64,000 nt of DNA, taken from assembly GCA_963969395.1 (NCBI GenBank), contig OZ017796.1, positions 18,354,501-18,418,500 on the forward strand, written 5' to 3'. The notes below the pieces were generated by a model. That model searched no databases. It saw only the letters and a list, made by a program, of their open reading frames with translations, and had not been told where the DNA came from. Below are positions 11,056 through 22,800 of the stretch, one piece after another. The translations under genes and the position numbers were made by a program. This DNA is from Pseudoscleropodium purum. Taxonomy: Eukaryota > Streptophyta > Bryopsida > Hypnales > Brachytheciaceae. Positions within the stretch are counted from its first letter, which is position 1; each line of letters begins with the position of its first letter.

Positions 11056-12960
11056 TGTAGGGATGTGAGCCCCGTGAATGTCACCTGGATCTCGGGATCT
11101 TTCTTTTTCCTTTTTGCTCATTTTTATGGGTAATAATGGTTCAAAGGACTGAAAAAGTGAATTTAAAAGATATTTGAAGGAAATCCCTACCCGTAGGGAT
11201 TAATCTTTTCAAAGCCCTAAGAGTGTCATAAGTGATTCCTTTTGTCACTTTAAAGAGTCCAAATGAGTACTTGAACGCCAAATAAAGGATTGTGAGTAAT
11301 TTCTAATTTGGGACAAAACATAGGAAAAACATTTAGTTTGGATTCCATAGAAGATTGTTACCAAATAGGGTGTATGCGATAATATTGGCTAAAATTAGTA
11401 ATTAGGATTAATTCAACTTTCCTAGTTTCATGGAAGTTTACCACAAAATGTTGGACGAAGTTGCATTCCAAATACCAAGGTTGGAAATTAGCTCTTACAG
11501 GTGACCTTCCAAGTAAAATCCATAGTTACTTTATGAAGGCAGTCATTATAAGAAGAAAGGTATTTTTAATGTAAAAACATGGTAGGAGCACAACAGTGAA
11601 GCCAAATTGCCAAGATTCCTAAGTATGGGAATGATTTCTCCTCGGAGAAATTCAACTTTCACAAATTCCCTATAAGGGAATGATTCCTCTCCGGAGGATT
11701 TAAAATCCAAAGAAGTAAATTTGTTTCTCTTTTGCAAAGTGCATGTTTGACTTGAAACTTTATACAAAAGATTTGAGGACTTCCTAGAAGTTACTCAAAT
11801 AGTTTTGTAATTTTTTAAATTACAAAACATGACTTCATGGGAAGTCAACCGAAATTGCCAAGAATGAAAAATTTGTAGTAATTCATTTGATGGTGGTAAA
11901 ATCCCACTAAAAATTAGGATGGTGAACCTACTAAAAATTTCAAAACATTCCGCAAATTGACCATCAAACTACGAGCATACAAAGTCCAAATTGAGTCTTC
12001 TTGGACTTTTTTCTTACATTTTTGGACCTTCCAAACAACCCTGGCTAGTCAAAATTAGCAAAAATTACAAACTCTAGAAGTTGGATTTTTCACCTTTTTC
12101 ACCTAGATGGAAAACACTATCTTTTGTAAAGAGTTTTGATTGGAAAAATAGGGATTAGGGGTCCCTAGACTAATTGGAGTCTTTTGAAGCCAACAACTCA
12201 AACCATTTTCCATTTGGAGATTTCCTTCAAAAATTATAGAAGGATCAATAGTAGGATAGAATTAGGTGTAGTAATTATTAGTTTTAGTGATTTTTAGTTT
12301 ACTTCGATAGTTTTAGAGTAAAAGAAGGTAAGTGAGAGGCCTCAAAAACGTATAAAAAGGCTCCCACCGACTCTTTTTGCACCCCTTTTTTGTTTTGAGT
12401 TGTTGGTTGCTCAAGACTAAATCTCTCTCGGTGGTTTGAGATCCACCACCTATTTATTGCATTCCTTTTGCTTTTAGTTATTGGCCATATGCAACCACAT
12501 TGTCAAGGAAGTTTGGTGATCATCCAAACTCTTTGTCTTTCATTGCAATTTGAGATTTCTTTTGTATTTTGAGCTCATTGCAAAGGACGTGGGGGTCCCT
12601 TTAAAACACTTGCTAATCTTTATGTTTTTAAGCTATTGTTGAAGTCTTATGAGTTTTAATACAAATACCAAGTTATGGGTTGTTTGAATGGAGTCATACA
12701 TTAACCATTCTCCACCAAGATCTTAGTGCGGGATTTCACAACATTGTTGTAGAAAGTCCCCTGTAGAATTATATGTGGAAGAATACGTGGTCCAAGTGTT
12801 GCTTCTTTGTTTATTTAGGAACACTTGGATGAGTTTCAAGGTTTCAAGTCTCACTCTACGTCATCTATACGTCAATCTTTGTTGTTTCGTGGAGTATAAT
12901 AATTCCATACGGCAAAGCTTCGCTTCTATATGAAACTTTTATTTATTACAAAAAATTATT
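11056..12960 (+). mobile_element. Possible solo LTR or LTR fragment with its own TATA box
   Basis: The stretch begins near TGTAGGGATGTGAGCCCC. It contains a clear TATAAAAAGG at 12351-12360, followed about 25-30 bases later by CCGACTCTTTTTGCACCCC, as in an LTR promoter and start region. No matching second LTR, primer-binding site or polymerase frame was found, so boundaries and identity are guesses. Confidence 0.2.
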
Positions 12961-13559
12961 GTTGTATGTGTTGTTTTAGAATTTTAGAAAAAAAAAGCTT
13001 CACCTCTAAATTCTAATTTAGTTTTGGATTAGGGGTCCCCAAAGAATGGCGAGAAACAGCCAAAGGATTGTATTTTTTATCTAAAAATTTGGATTAAGAA
13101 GACCCAATTCCAAGGCCAAAGTACCCTAGCCAAAGCCAAAGCATCCCAGCTAGAAGTTGGGGCACCCCAACCAGGGGCCTATGTGGTAATTGAAGATAGC
13201 TAGTCAAAAGGCCTTTGGACAACCAATAGGTACTATAGACTATGGGTACCTTTATTGACTTGTTTTGCTCACATACATCAACTAGACAAATCCAAATTGG
13301 AATGATACCCTACGGGTTCCAATTTTGACTTCTAAATCAAAATCTTTTTGATGAAATAAGCTGAATTGTCCCAATTGATTGAAGACAATACTGATTAAGA
13401 AATTATCTATCTTGGATAGAAATTAGCTTCCTTAAAATTTAGAGAAGAGAAGTTATAGTCCCAAATTAATTGTCAAACTGAAAGGACCAATGATAATATT
13501 TGCATTTGCATGCTAGGGTCAAGTTTGAAGGTCTAACCCAACTAAAAAGAGAAAGGGAG

Positions 13560-13865
13560 GCTTTAGAGAAACCAATTTACATTCAAGTCACAAAGCAACT
13601 CACTGGAAGAAGCTAAAGCAACCAATTTCCTTCAAATCACAAGGCAATTCATTGGGAAAGCTAAACAACCGGTTTTCCTTCAAATCACAAAGCAACTCAC
13701 TAGAGGAAGGCCCAAGGCAACTAGTTTACATTCAAATCACAAGGTAGCTCACTAAGGAAGGCTCAAAACAACTAGTCTACAATCAAATCACAAGGTACTT
13801 GCTAGAGGGAGGCCTAGAGCACCAGTTTACATTCCAATCACAAGGCAACTTATTGAAAGGAGGGG
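13560..13865 (+). repeat. About 50-bp minisatellite, six units
   Basis: The core TCAAATCACAAGGCAACTCA recurs with its TCACAA at 13588, 13637, 13685, 13737, 13788 and 13838, a spacing of 48-52 bp. Each unit also carries a GAGGAAGGCC-like stretch and ACTAGTTTACAT. The units are diverged but stay in register. Confidence 0.85.
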
Positions 13866-14169
13866 TGTTAACCCATCTAGTATACAACAACCCAACTGGA
13901 GCTTCTGATCTTCAAAACTTCCAAATTTTTGCTCCAAACTTGAACTTGATTGTATAGAAGTGAAGTTGTTTAGCATATGATTGTAATTGAAGAAGGAAGA
14001 GTGACAAAAAAAGTCAAAGAAATCCTTTCCAATTCAAAAATAGTTGATTTAGGGGATATAGTTTAGAATTGATCAAAAGTCAATCAATAAAAAATGAATT
14101 AGAGAATCAATTGATTTGGATAAACTCTAGAGGTTTGCTAAATTAGAGAAGGATTAGAAGAAGGTTAGT

Positions 14170-14285
14170 TTGACTTGGAAAAATGCTTTGAAAATTAAAT
14201 TAAATTAAATTTCCATAGGATTTGGCCTAGAAGTCACTAGAAAATAAAAAATAAAAAATAAAAAATAAAAAAATAAAAAAAAAAA
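14170..14285 (+). repeat. AT-rich microsatellites (AAATT)n and (AAAAAT)n
   Basis: AAATTAAATTAAATTAAATT near 14195 is followed by tandem AAAAAT units at about 14239-14285. A hydrophobic open frame on the minus strand here is a product of these low-complexity runs. Confidence 0.8.
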
Positions 14286-14999
14286 GGGAAAGAGGTAAAA
14301 TCAAGGAAGATTCTACAAGAGAAAGAAGGAGGAGATCTAAATATAAACAAATACCAAGAATCGAAAAACCAAATAAAATAAGAGAAAAATACAAGTAATG
14401 GAGGGAGCAGAGAAGCATGTGATGGAGTTGGATGTGCAAGCCATGGAAGGAAAAAACTACAATATTAAGGTGAGTGCTTAATTTCAAACCTGTAATTGTA
14501 TTTTGATCTCTATTTAGTTCCAAATGAATTCAACAATTAGGACCATAGGTAGGAGTAGAATCAGACCCTTAAATTTATTTGGAAAGTATAATTAGATTTC
14601 AGAACCCTATAGTAAATTCCCATAGCTTTCTAAAAAGACGTTAAACATAAAAATCCAATAAAAATTGAAGGAATGGTGAGTGAATGATGTTAGCTTAGAA
14701 ACAAATGAAAGAATAGACATTTATCCCAAGGAATATTTTTATAGCATCTTAGAATCTACCCTAGAGTTAAATTTTGAAAGTAAAAGTAAAAGTAAAAGAA
14801 GGTTAAAAGCATACATAAATTTTGAAGTCCCACCGGTAAACAAGAATTACTTGAAGTTTTGGTAAACCGGCCAATGGTCAAATCTTTCTTATAAATAACC
14901 TTTACCTCAACTTCAAAAGGTAATTTATGCTTTAACTTTCCAGTAGAAAATTAGTTACCACGATAAAAACAATTTAACCATCATAGGATAAAAAGTGAC

Positions 15000-17900
15000 A
15001 AGAGTTTGATAATTAATTTCAGCAATTACTATAGTTGAAACTTAGTTAACAAAACCATTAATGTAGAAGTTAGATAGTAGAAAATTACTAGGGATAAAAT
15101 TAAAAGATTATTGAGAAGTTAAAATTATTTCAGTAGGAAGAAGAAAGGAATATTATGGTAAATTTTTATAAACCGGATAACGGTAAAGATTTACTAAAAA
15201 GTTTCATTTTTCTTCAACATTTGAAGTAGTGATCCCACTTTATACAAAGCAAGAAGTTAGAACCTAAAAGGAAGAAATAATTAACGATAAAAGTAGGAAT
15301 AGCATCAAATAAATCATTTCAAAAGAATTCCATCAAAGAATAGAAAATTTAGCTTTTAATCAAAGAATCTTTAAAGAATATTTTGGATCAAAGTTAGGAT
15401 AGAATCTTATAGGGAATAATTTTAGGATTCCAAAATTAACTTCACCTCAAAATTTGGAAAATTATTGAATAACTTTAAGTAGGATGAACTAGTGAAGTAG
15501 AGGAAGTTAAAAAATTAATCAAATCATAGTTAAATCTAACCAAAATATTCCAAGTCTCAATATTAGCTAGAAAAAAAAAATTATTATTAAAATATCCAAA
15601 CGCAATTTTGATAGCTAGAACATTAGAAAGTGACAGATGAAGTTTTGCTCAAAAAGAGTGGCTAATTTTCATCCTTGAATATCTTTTAGGAATCACGATA
15701 GAATTTCAAGTTTTTTAGCACTTTGGAAAGAGGATGAAAAACTCTTTAACTTAGCTTAGATACATTTTTTTTTCCCAAAAAAACCCTTAGCTTCAAATTG
15801 CATGGTTAATTAGCTTATATTTCCCAAAAACTTCTATTTCCTTCAATCATTCAAAGTTAGAATTATGAGTAGGATTTAGTAAAAAGATTCATTGCTTGAA
15901 AGGCAACTTGTTACTACAAATCAATTCACCCATAGACTCTAGTTTAACACAAAACCTAGTTGTGTATGTTCAATCTCAAGGGTGGAGATCAAAGCACTCA
16001 TAGGGAATGATTTATTATGGAATGCTACAAATTCTATTGAATCAGGAAAGGAAGAAAGAGATGTGCAAATACATATAGTCGAGGAAGTGCTTATAGATTG
16101 CTACACTAACTTAAAATTTGACCCACATACGATTGAAGTTAGTGGCAATGAAGAAGAACCACATTTTCTTCAAAGGAAAACTAGTTTGATTTGTGCATTA
16201 GCTGAGACTATCTAACATCCACCTATTTGACCATTAAAAAGGGAAGATTTCATTAGGAGGATTCATTAGACTTCTAGTAAAGGAATTTATCATGACTCTG
16301 AGATTGCAATTATTCCATGGGTCAACTAGAAGATTTTGTAGCTAGAGAGCATAACAATGAAGATTTTCCATGCAAATTTACCAAAGAAATTGTGAAAGTC
16401 AACAAATTTAGAACTTTGTTGAATCTTCAAGCACACAGTGCTTCTAAAGTGATTAGGTAATACTTCATCTTTTTTTCTTGAACCTCATGAATTTCTGAAG
16501 TATAACATTGCTAATAATACTTCTACTATTCTACATTTTACTTTTGTGAGAACATTTGAAATTCCCTGGGACTATAATCCGTATCATCTTACCATGTTTT
16601 CATGTATAAAGATATTTATGCCTAAATTGCGGATACAGCAAAAAAACTTTTAATTTTTTCCATATATAGGCAAACATGAGAAATGAAGAGAACAACTGAA
16701 ATTTAATTTTTTTGACAAAGTATGAATTTGTTACAAATTTTTGAAGTGAACTGGCCAAATGGCTCAAAACAATCTCTAGACTACCTCCAAAGCCATCAAT
16801 AACTATACCCATGGTGATCATCAAACTACCTAATGCAATTATAATATTTCTTAACATGGTTGAAATATTTTCTAACATGGACATGACATAGAGGAATAAA
16901 AAAAGGTAGTTCATGTAATGAATTACACTAGAAAGGTGCAAGTTCCTAAAACAATCTCTAACATCTCTATCACCATTACGCTAAACATTGATTTCAATAA
17001 TTAACCTATCTAATGAAGTCTTGTTTACATTAATTAGAAAAAACATGACATAGATTGATGGAAAATTGTAATGGGTTGTTTGATAGATGTATGTATTAGG
17101 GAGTTCGTTTGTTATAGGCCGGTTTACCTTATACCACCTCCTACTTTACAATTTTGAAAAGATGAATATAAAAGTTATTTTAGTTAAATTAATTTTAATA
17201 TATTTTAAATCCATTTTTCTACTTATTGACTATAAGCACAAGCTATAAGACATACATTTTTTTTCTAAAAATATTGAAAGATTAAGCTTGACATATTAGA
17301 AGGGCTAAAAAAATGTACTTGAACAAGTTTACTAAAGATCTTATAGTTGGATTTGTTAATCCCTGACGGACTATGAAGACATAATGTCTCCTCTTCAAAT
17401 TTTTACCATGAAATTCTAGATAGGATGAAACAAATCTCAATATTTTATAAATTAGGAATTTGTGGAGTAAAGAGTTGACATACTTGTTGCATTTTTCAAT
17501 TTCCAAAAATTACAATATGAGAAGTATTTTAAAATTTATTTAGGAAATGTAATCTAATAGAAAAAGTGAGCAAACATAATTTGTTTACAATGATAGAAAT
17601 AGTAGGGATGAAAAAAAATTCTTCAACATTTGTAGTCTTTACTCTGTACTAACAAATTGATCCTAGGAAAAAAAATATCAACAAATATTATAAATTTTGT
17701 AGAATTCTATAGAATCCAAATAAGTTGGTTTTGTCTTTCTTTCTAGAAATGTGTACAAATTTGAGGAAAAATTTTATTTTTCATTTTTAAAAACAAAAAT
17801 GATGACATATGCCTAAGATGGTAGTTCAATTATTTAGAAATATAAGAAATCATTATCCATCTTCTTGTAATTTTTTTTCTCCCAAAGCTTTGTTTTTGCC

Positions 17901-18240
17901 TATAAAGTTGATCATCTTTTATTGGCGACATTTTTATTTTCAATGGAGAAAGTTTTAACAAACTCAAAATTTTTAGTGTTTTCTTGATGATGCCATGCTT
18001 CTTTAGAATAGTACAGGAAAGGTGCTATACTAAATCCATCCCAAGCAAACATAGCAAAATACAACACAACAGTTATAGTATAATTGGCAAACTTTTGCAT
18101 ATTGTATAAGTAAAAAAAGATTACATAGTGAAAAATTTACAATACATGTAAAAAAAGATTACACTCAACTTATCTTTCATGGAACAATCAACTTATTTCT
18201 CACTAAACACCCAACTTACTTCTCATTTATTTAATAATAT
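15000..18240. other. No gene seen; one unrecognised acidic frame at 15982-16215
   Basis: The 77-codon frame at 15982 (MEIKALIGNDLLWNATNSIE...) has balanced composition unlike its surroundings, but matches no domain I know and is closed by stops. GGTAAACCGGCC at 14862 and its complement at 17117 could be ends of a 2.27-kb element, but there is no target duplication. Confidence 0.3.
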
Positions 18241-18257
18241 TTAAACACAATAAATTT

Positions 18258-18415
18258 GGGGCCCAAAATCTCTATGTTTAAGTCCAAACTTCCCGTATTT
18301 AGGCCCCAAACTCTCTAGGTTTGGACCCAAAATTCTCCATGTTTGGGTCCAAACTTCCCATTTTGGAACCAAAATTCTTTAGATTTGGACCCAGATTCTC
18401 CATATTTGGAGCATT
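18258..18415 (-). repeat. 21-22 bp minisatellite that reads as a seven-residue repeat
   Basis: About seven units of the type GGACCCAAAATTCTCCATGTTT recur every 20-23 bp. On the minus strand one frame reads PNMENLG, PNLKNFG, SKMGSLD, PNMENFG, SKPREFG, one heptad per unit. The frame is short (68 codons) and has stops on the N-terminal side of further units, so a real protein is unlikely. Confidence 0.7.
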
Positions 18416-18769
18416 ACTAAAAAATGAATAATTTTGTAAACTAATGAAATAAAAAAAGACAAAGTAAGATTTTTTATTTAGCACATGGGACTTGTACATA
18501 TACAAACACTTTCCGATGCTTCAATAAATACAATGCAAAGAAAGAATATGATAGAGTTAACAAACAAAAAATATAACAGAGTTAATAAATAAAGAGCCAA
18601 AGCCAATTGGAAGTCTCAACAAGGTATTTCAAGCAAATTTAGATGTGAATTTTTGATATACTAGTGCTTGGGTGGCAAAGACCCTCCTTTTGCTTACTTT
18701 TTTTTACAAAGGAGGTTCACCATCATCTTCTTTTTAGTGCAAACTGGCCTTTCTTTGCCAAATTTTAAA

Positions 18770-19105
18770 ACCATTAGAGGTAGGAGGATGGAGGACAAGG
18801 GTTGGATTGGGACAAAGACAAATTGGGAGGATGATAGCCAAGAAGATGGAAGATGGGGGGCTAGAGGGATGGGGCCAGGATTTGAATTGCCTGGTGTTGG
18901 GCAGGACTGGGCTATGGGAAAGACCCCTTGCCACGAAGGCCCCCTTTTTTTCTTGAAAAGAGGTACTTAATGTCTCCCAAATACATTAGCGCGCCGTGGA
19001 ATGATCTTTGTTCCAATGCCACGAAGGCCCCCCTTTCTCTTGAAAAGTGGTACTTAACGTCTCCCAAACACAATTAGTACACCGTGGAATGATCTTTGTT
19101 CCAAT
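18770..19105 (+). repeat. Dispersed repeat, copy 2, ending in an 88-bp tandem duplication
   Basis: Partner of the inverted copy at 2930-3200. Its right part contains two near-identical 88-bp units, 18930-19017 and 19018-19105. Each starts GCCACGAAGGCCCCC and contains CTTGAAAAG.GGTACTTAA, GTCTCCCAAA and CCGTGGAATGATCTTTGTTC. Only one such unit is seen in copy 1. Confidence 0.7.
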
Positions 19106-19544
19106 TGGTTGTATTCTAGGGTAGATCTCTATATGGATCTGACACCTTTATTAGTGATGGTAGCCATCAACCATCGAAGCTAGAGTTGGAGCAAGCTTTT
19201 CACCACCTAGGGCAAGCAACTTACATCACTAGCATCATAAAGAAGCTCAAGCTTGGCTAGGTCTTTGAATGTCAAACTTCATAATGACAATTGCAATATA
19301 TCCACAAGTATCATGTTAGTGCCATTGCTTCCACTTCGAAATAGAGCTTGAAGGTACTAGGGCTCTTAACATGAAGTTTTTTTTATGATAAGTATTGTAA
19401 GAATAAATTGAGCTTGAAGTAGTGGCTACTCACTCAAGAAATAAAAGCTTTTTTTTCTCTAGTTTTGGATTTGCACATATCATTATCATTGTAAGTGACT
19501 TGTAAACAAGAACGATGTGACCATGAGACTCTGTCCACCCTAGA

Positions 19545-19650
19545 CAAATCCTAACCATGTTGAGCAATGTAAATGTGGTCGTAGATAAGATTTGGAAACT
19601 CAGATTTAGAAACCAAAGTGTTGATGCCATAGTCTCTATTGAAAAGCCAG
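19545..19650 (+). repeat. Short dispersed repeat, copy 1 (partner at 22466-22570)
   Basis: Shared stretches in order: GTAGATAAGATTTGGAAACT, AGAAACCAAAGT.GATGC, and GCCATAGTCTCTAT. The partner lies about 2.9 kb downstream in the same orientation. Confidence 0.55.
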
Positions 19651-20199
19651 AGCTAATAAACAATCTCCTATGTTATATTTGTAATTTGTTTTGTGTTGGA
19701 GATTACAACGTTTCAATTTCTCATCTAATTTTGCCATATTAACATATCAAATACAAAATTTTCTACAAATTGTACAAACCTATACAAAGTTGCTACTATA
19801 CAAATATACAAATAAATTTGCAAAACAATACAGAAATATTACTTTGATAAGACAAATTTATTCAATTGTAATTCAAACAAAAGTACAATCTAGATAGAAT
19901 GACTTTTTGTTTTTGATTATCAATTGTATCACTCAATTTCTACTTTCTACTTTAACGGGAATGTGATGGTAATCCAATGATATCTATAAGATCTACAAAA
20001 GTTGGAATGACATTTTCCAGAGAAGGTGGAGTCATCTCTTCCACAAAAATTGGAGTAGAAGAAAGAGAGGTGTGTAGTGAGGAGAATCAAAATCTAAACT
20101 ATTATTTGCTAAAACCAACTTACAAAACAATGGTTCATCATTATGGTATTCTTTAAAACCAACCAATTGTAAAGTTGGTGTCAACTAAAATTTTTCATC

Positions 20200-21341
20200 A
20201 ATGTGAATCTTTGATAACATTCCAATTTATACCTTTCTTGTTTCACTCAAAAATTCTACTCCAGATATGTGCACAATAGATGACAACCGCGGTCCTTTAA
20301 TAGATACTTCAGTCTTTCCTGCATTATCTTTTGTACTAATTTTACCTTGCAGAAAAGGTTGTTGTTTTGTTACTTGGTTGCGTTGAATTGGTAGTTCTTA
20401 TAAAAATACTCTCCAATAAATACCACTATTACATTTGCCAATTGACAAATTGAACAAATGCGTTTGAAAGGCGGAATAGTTGGATTGAGAATTGATAATT
20501 CACCAACAATCTGCAAAATTTAGAAACCAATATTTTAATTAAAAAATAAAAAAATTTACAACACAAATATAAACCTCTCACACATTCTTAAATGAAGTAT
20601 CATAGTTTGTAATTTGGCTATGAATGTTGATCAATTCAGCACGTTCTTCATCAATCACAGGATTGACAATTGTGTAGGTTTCAGTTTTTTAAAAACGATC
20701 GTAGTTTTGATGTTACACCAAATGCTTGAACATCACAAGCACGCATTCTCTTGCATTAAAACTTTCTTGAATCTTCAAAATACTCCTTTTGAAATGCTTG
20801 TGTGAAATTAATTGTATCATGGTCATCATAGGTGAGTCCGTTAGCAATAACTACTTGAAACATATCCTAATAATGATCCTTATCCCAACTACAACTACTC
20901 CAAATGTAGCCTCTAGAAAGTTTTTGTGACACCATTTCTTGAAATCTTTTGTAGAATCCTCTGTATAGAAAAGGGGGAGGAATCTTGGGACAATTGGAGG
21001 AAGAATTGTTATATGAGTAGTAGATTGAACAAAAATGACCTATGGCATGTTTCCTTCCTAAAATTCAGCACCACTTTTAGGTTCCATAGCAAATTTTCCA
21101 CCCTTACGTAATTCCCCGGTTGAAGTTTGGTTTGTTTTAGTTCTGTGAGAGGTGTAGAAAGGGACAAAGTGATAGTCGTCAAATACTCTTTATCTATCAT
21201 ATCATAGTGTAAGTAAGCATAACCACGATCTTTTGTTTTGTTTGTACAAATATGATCAAAGTTATCATATCAACTCAAAATTTTTTCTTCAAACTTTACA
21301 TCTCGAGTGTTCTCATCTATTTGTACAACAAGCAACACCAT
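20200..21341 (-). pseudogene. Remnant of a multi-exon protein gene, possibly OB-fold related; unidentified
   Basis: On the minus strand a frame from ATG at 21341 down to 21009 reads MVLLVVQIDENTRDVKFEEK, one stop near 21270, YDNFDHICTNKTKDRGYAYL, and ELKQTKLQPGNYVRVENL. The last has the look of an OB-fold strand pair as in single-strand DNA-binding proteins (RPA or POT1-like). Near 20850-20600 further pieces read INFTQAFQKEYFEDSRK and, after a frameshift, IVNPVIDEERAELINIH up to a possible donor AAT|GTGTGA. An acceptor TTTTGCAG near 20520 continues in phase with IVGELSILNPTIPPFKRICS. Around 20340-20240 a frame reads AGKTEVSIKGPRLSSIVHIS. The in-phase splice sites argue for an old gene rather than chance. 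The OB-fold idea is weak. Confidence 0.3.
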
Positions 21342-21647
21342 TTTATTAGTAGCCAATGCAAATGAAAAAAACAAAAAACCTTATAAACAATCAATGAAGA
21401 AAAGAGGAGCAAAATATGAAATGAAGAAGTTTGAACAAGCTTGAAGAAGAAAACAACAGAAAAATATGAAAAAAAAGCATTGTAAAAGAAAAGAAGAGAA
21501 AAATAGGAAATGAAGAAGCTCGTAGAAGCTAAAAAGTCAACCATTCTTTTTTAGATATTTTTCAAGCACCATGCAACTGTCACCCATGACTACCCTCCAT
21601 TTCAAGCAAAAATATTCATCAAATTTGATAAACTAGTATTTCTATTA

Positions 21648-21922
21648 CATTCTAAAAAGGATTCTTATTATTTTTTAATTTTTTTAATTTTGATTTTCCA
21701 GCACAAAAGGGTTCAACCAATCAAACCTCCTCTATGCTTTTTTATTTTTATTTTTTTAAATTAAAAAAATAATAATTTTCCTCTGGCTTTTTCTAAAAAA
21801 GAAATTCAAATTCAAAATTTTTTTTAATTATTTTTAAAAAAAATTTGATTTTTCTAAGAAATTTAGAGAAACTTCTACCGAATTGAAATCGAAGAGATCC
21901 AATAAGAATCCTTTTTAGAATG
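21648..21922. mobile_element. MITE-like element, 275 bp, with 22-bp perfect terminal inverted repeats
   Basis: The termini 21648-21669 and 21901-21922 are perfect inverted complements, beginning CATTCTAAAAAGGATTC. The interior is very AT-rich with long A and T runs. No protein coding and no clear target-site duplication. It lies 21 bases from a second such element. Confidence 0.7.
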
Positions 21923-21943
21923 CAATGGGTCCAACCCAACTAA

Positions 21944-22166
21944 GGAGGATTGACCCCTCTATTGCTCCGCCAGAGGGTAAATGTCAAAATTGCCCCCTAT
22001 TTTGAGCCACTTAAATTTTGTATTTCATCATGTCCCATAGCTAATTTGGGGTCTCTAATTGCAAACATGAATTTAGAATTTGCAAATTTCATCATATGTG
22101 GCAAATAAAAAATTTCAAGGTTTTCTGCAAAGATAAAATATGGGGCAATAGAGGGGTCAATCCTCC
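21944..22166. mobile_element. MITE-like element, 223 bp, with 22-bp perfect terminal inverted repeats
   Basis: The termini 21944-21965 and 22145-22166 are perfect inverted complements, beginning GGAGGATTGACCCCTCTATT. No coding capacity. Flanking bases show no clear short target duplication, though CCAACCC occurs on both sides. The size and perfect termini suggest a fairly young MITE. Confidence 0.75.
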
Positions 22167-22317
22167 CTGGCCGCATCCAACCCCCTCATGAAGCCAGCCA
22201 GCAGAGACAAGGTCCAACTAGTCGGATCCCTCTTCACGAAGCTCAAAAGGGGTCCAAAGTTTAATTAAATTTTTTTTAAAGAAAATTCAAATATTAAAAA
22301 AAAAACATTAGAAATTA

Positions 22318-22395
22318 GAAATTAAATTAAATTAAATTAAAACTAAATTAGAAATCAAAAATTTAAAATTATTATTATTATTATTATTTTAATTT
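22318..22395 (+). repeat. Microsatellites (AAATT)n and (ATT)n
   Basis: Tandem AAATT units at about 22320-22342 and ATT units at about 22367-22388, in AT-rich DNA just after the paired MITE-like elements. Confidence 0.8.
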
Positions 22396-22465
22396 TTTTT
22401 TTAAAAAGACAAATCTAAACTTTGGGGAAAAAGCTAATCAAATACACGTCATCAGTCCAAATCAT

Positions 22466-22570
22466 TGTACAATGTAAAAAGGGTTGTAGATAAGATTTAG
22501 AAACTTAGAAGCCAAAGTCGATGCAAAGTCATTGCCATAGTCTCTATCCAAAAGGATAGATCCAACAACA
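22466..22570 (+). repeat. Short dispersed repeat, copy 2 (partner at 19545-19650)
   Basis: Carries GTAGATAAGATTTAGAAACT, AGAAGCCAAAGTCGATGC and GCCATAGTCTCTATCC in the same order as copy 1. Not assigned to a known element. Confidence 0.55.
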
Positions 22571-22704
22571 AGGCGATCAAATAGACAAAAGAAAGTTAGC
22601 AAAGAGTAGGTGGTCTTGCGCATGTGGTCATGATGGAGAGACATGTATTCTTGTAACTATATAAACCTTTCTTAGTACATAATTTCTAGTAGCATGCACT
22701 AAAA

Positions 22705-22800
22705 GAGGTTCTCCTTGTAGTAGTCATTATCTCTTAAGAAAGGTTTTACTATAGTAGTCATTGTTTCTTAAGAGAGGTTCTACTTGTTATATAGTAGAAG
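22705..22800 (+). repeat. 34-bp tandem repeat, about 2.7 units
   Basis: GAGGTTCTCCTTGTAGTAGT at 22705, AAAGGTTTTACTATAGTAGT at 22739 and AGAGGTTCTACTTG at 22773 start successive units. The first two end in a shared TCTTAAG. Confidence 0.7.

Noticed and set aside
14227..14523. Hydrophobic 98-codon minus-strand frame
   Set aside because: Largely translated from (AAAAAT)n and A-rich microsatellite sequence.
14862..17128. Possible 2.27-kb transposon with 12-bp termini GGTAAACCGGCC
   Set aside because: No target duplication, no transposase remnant, and a 12-bp inverted match at this distance could be chance.
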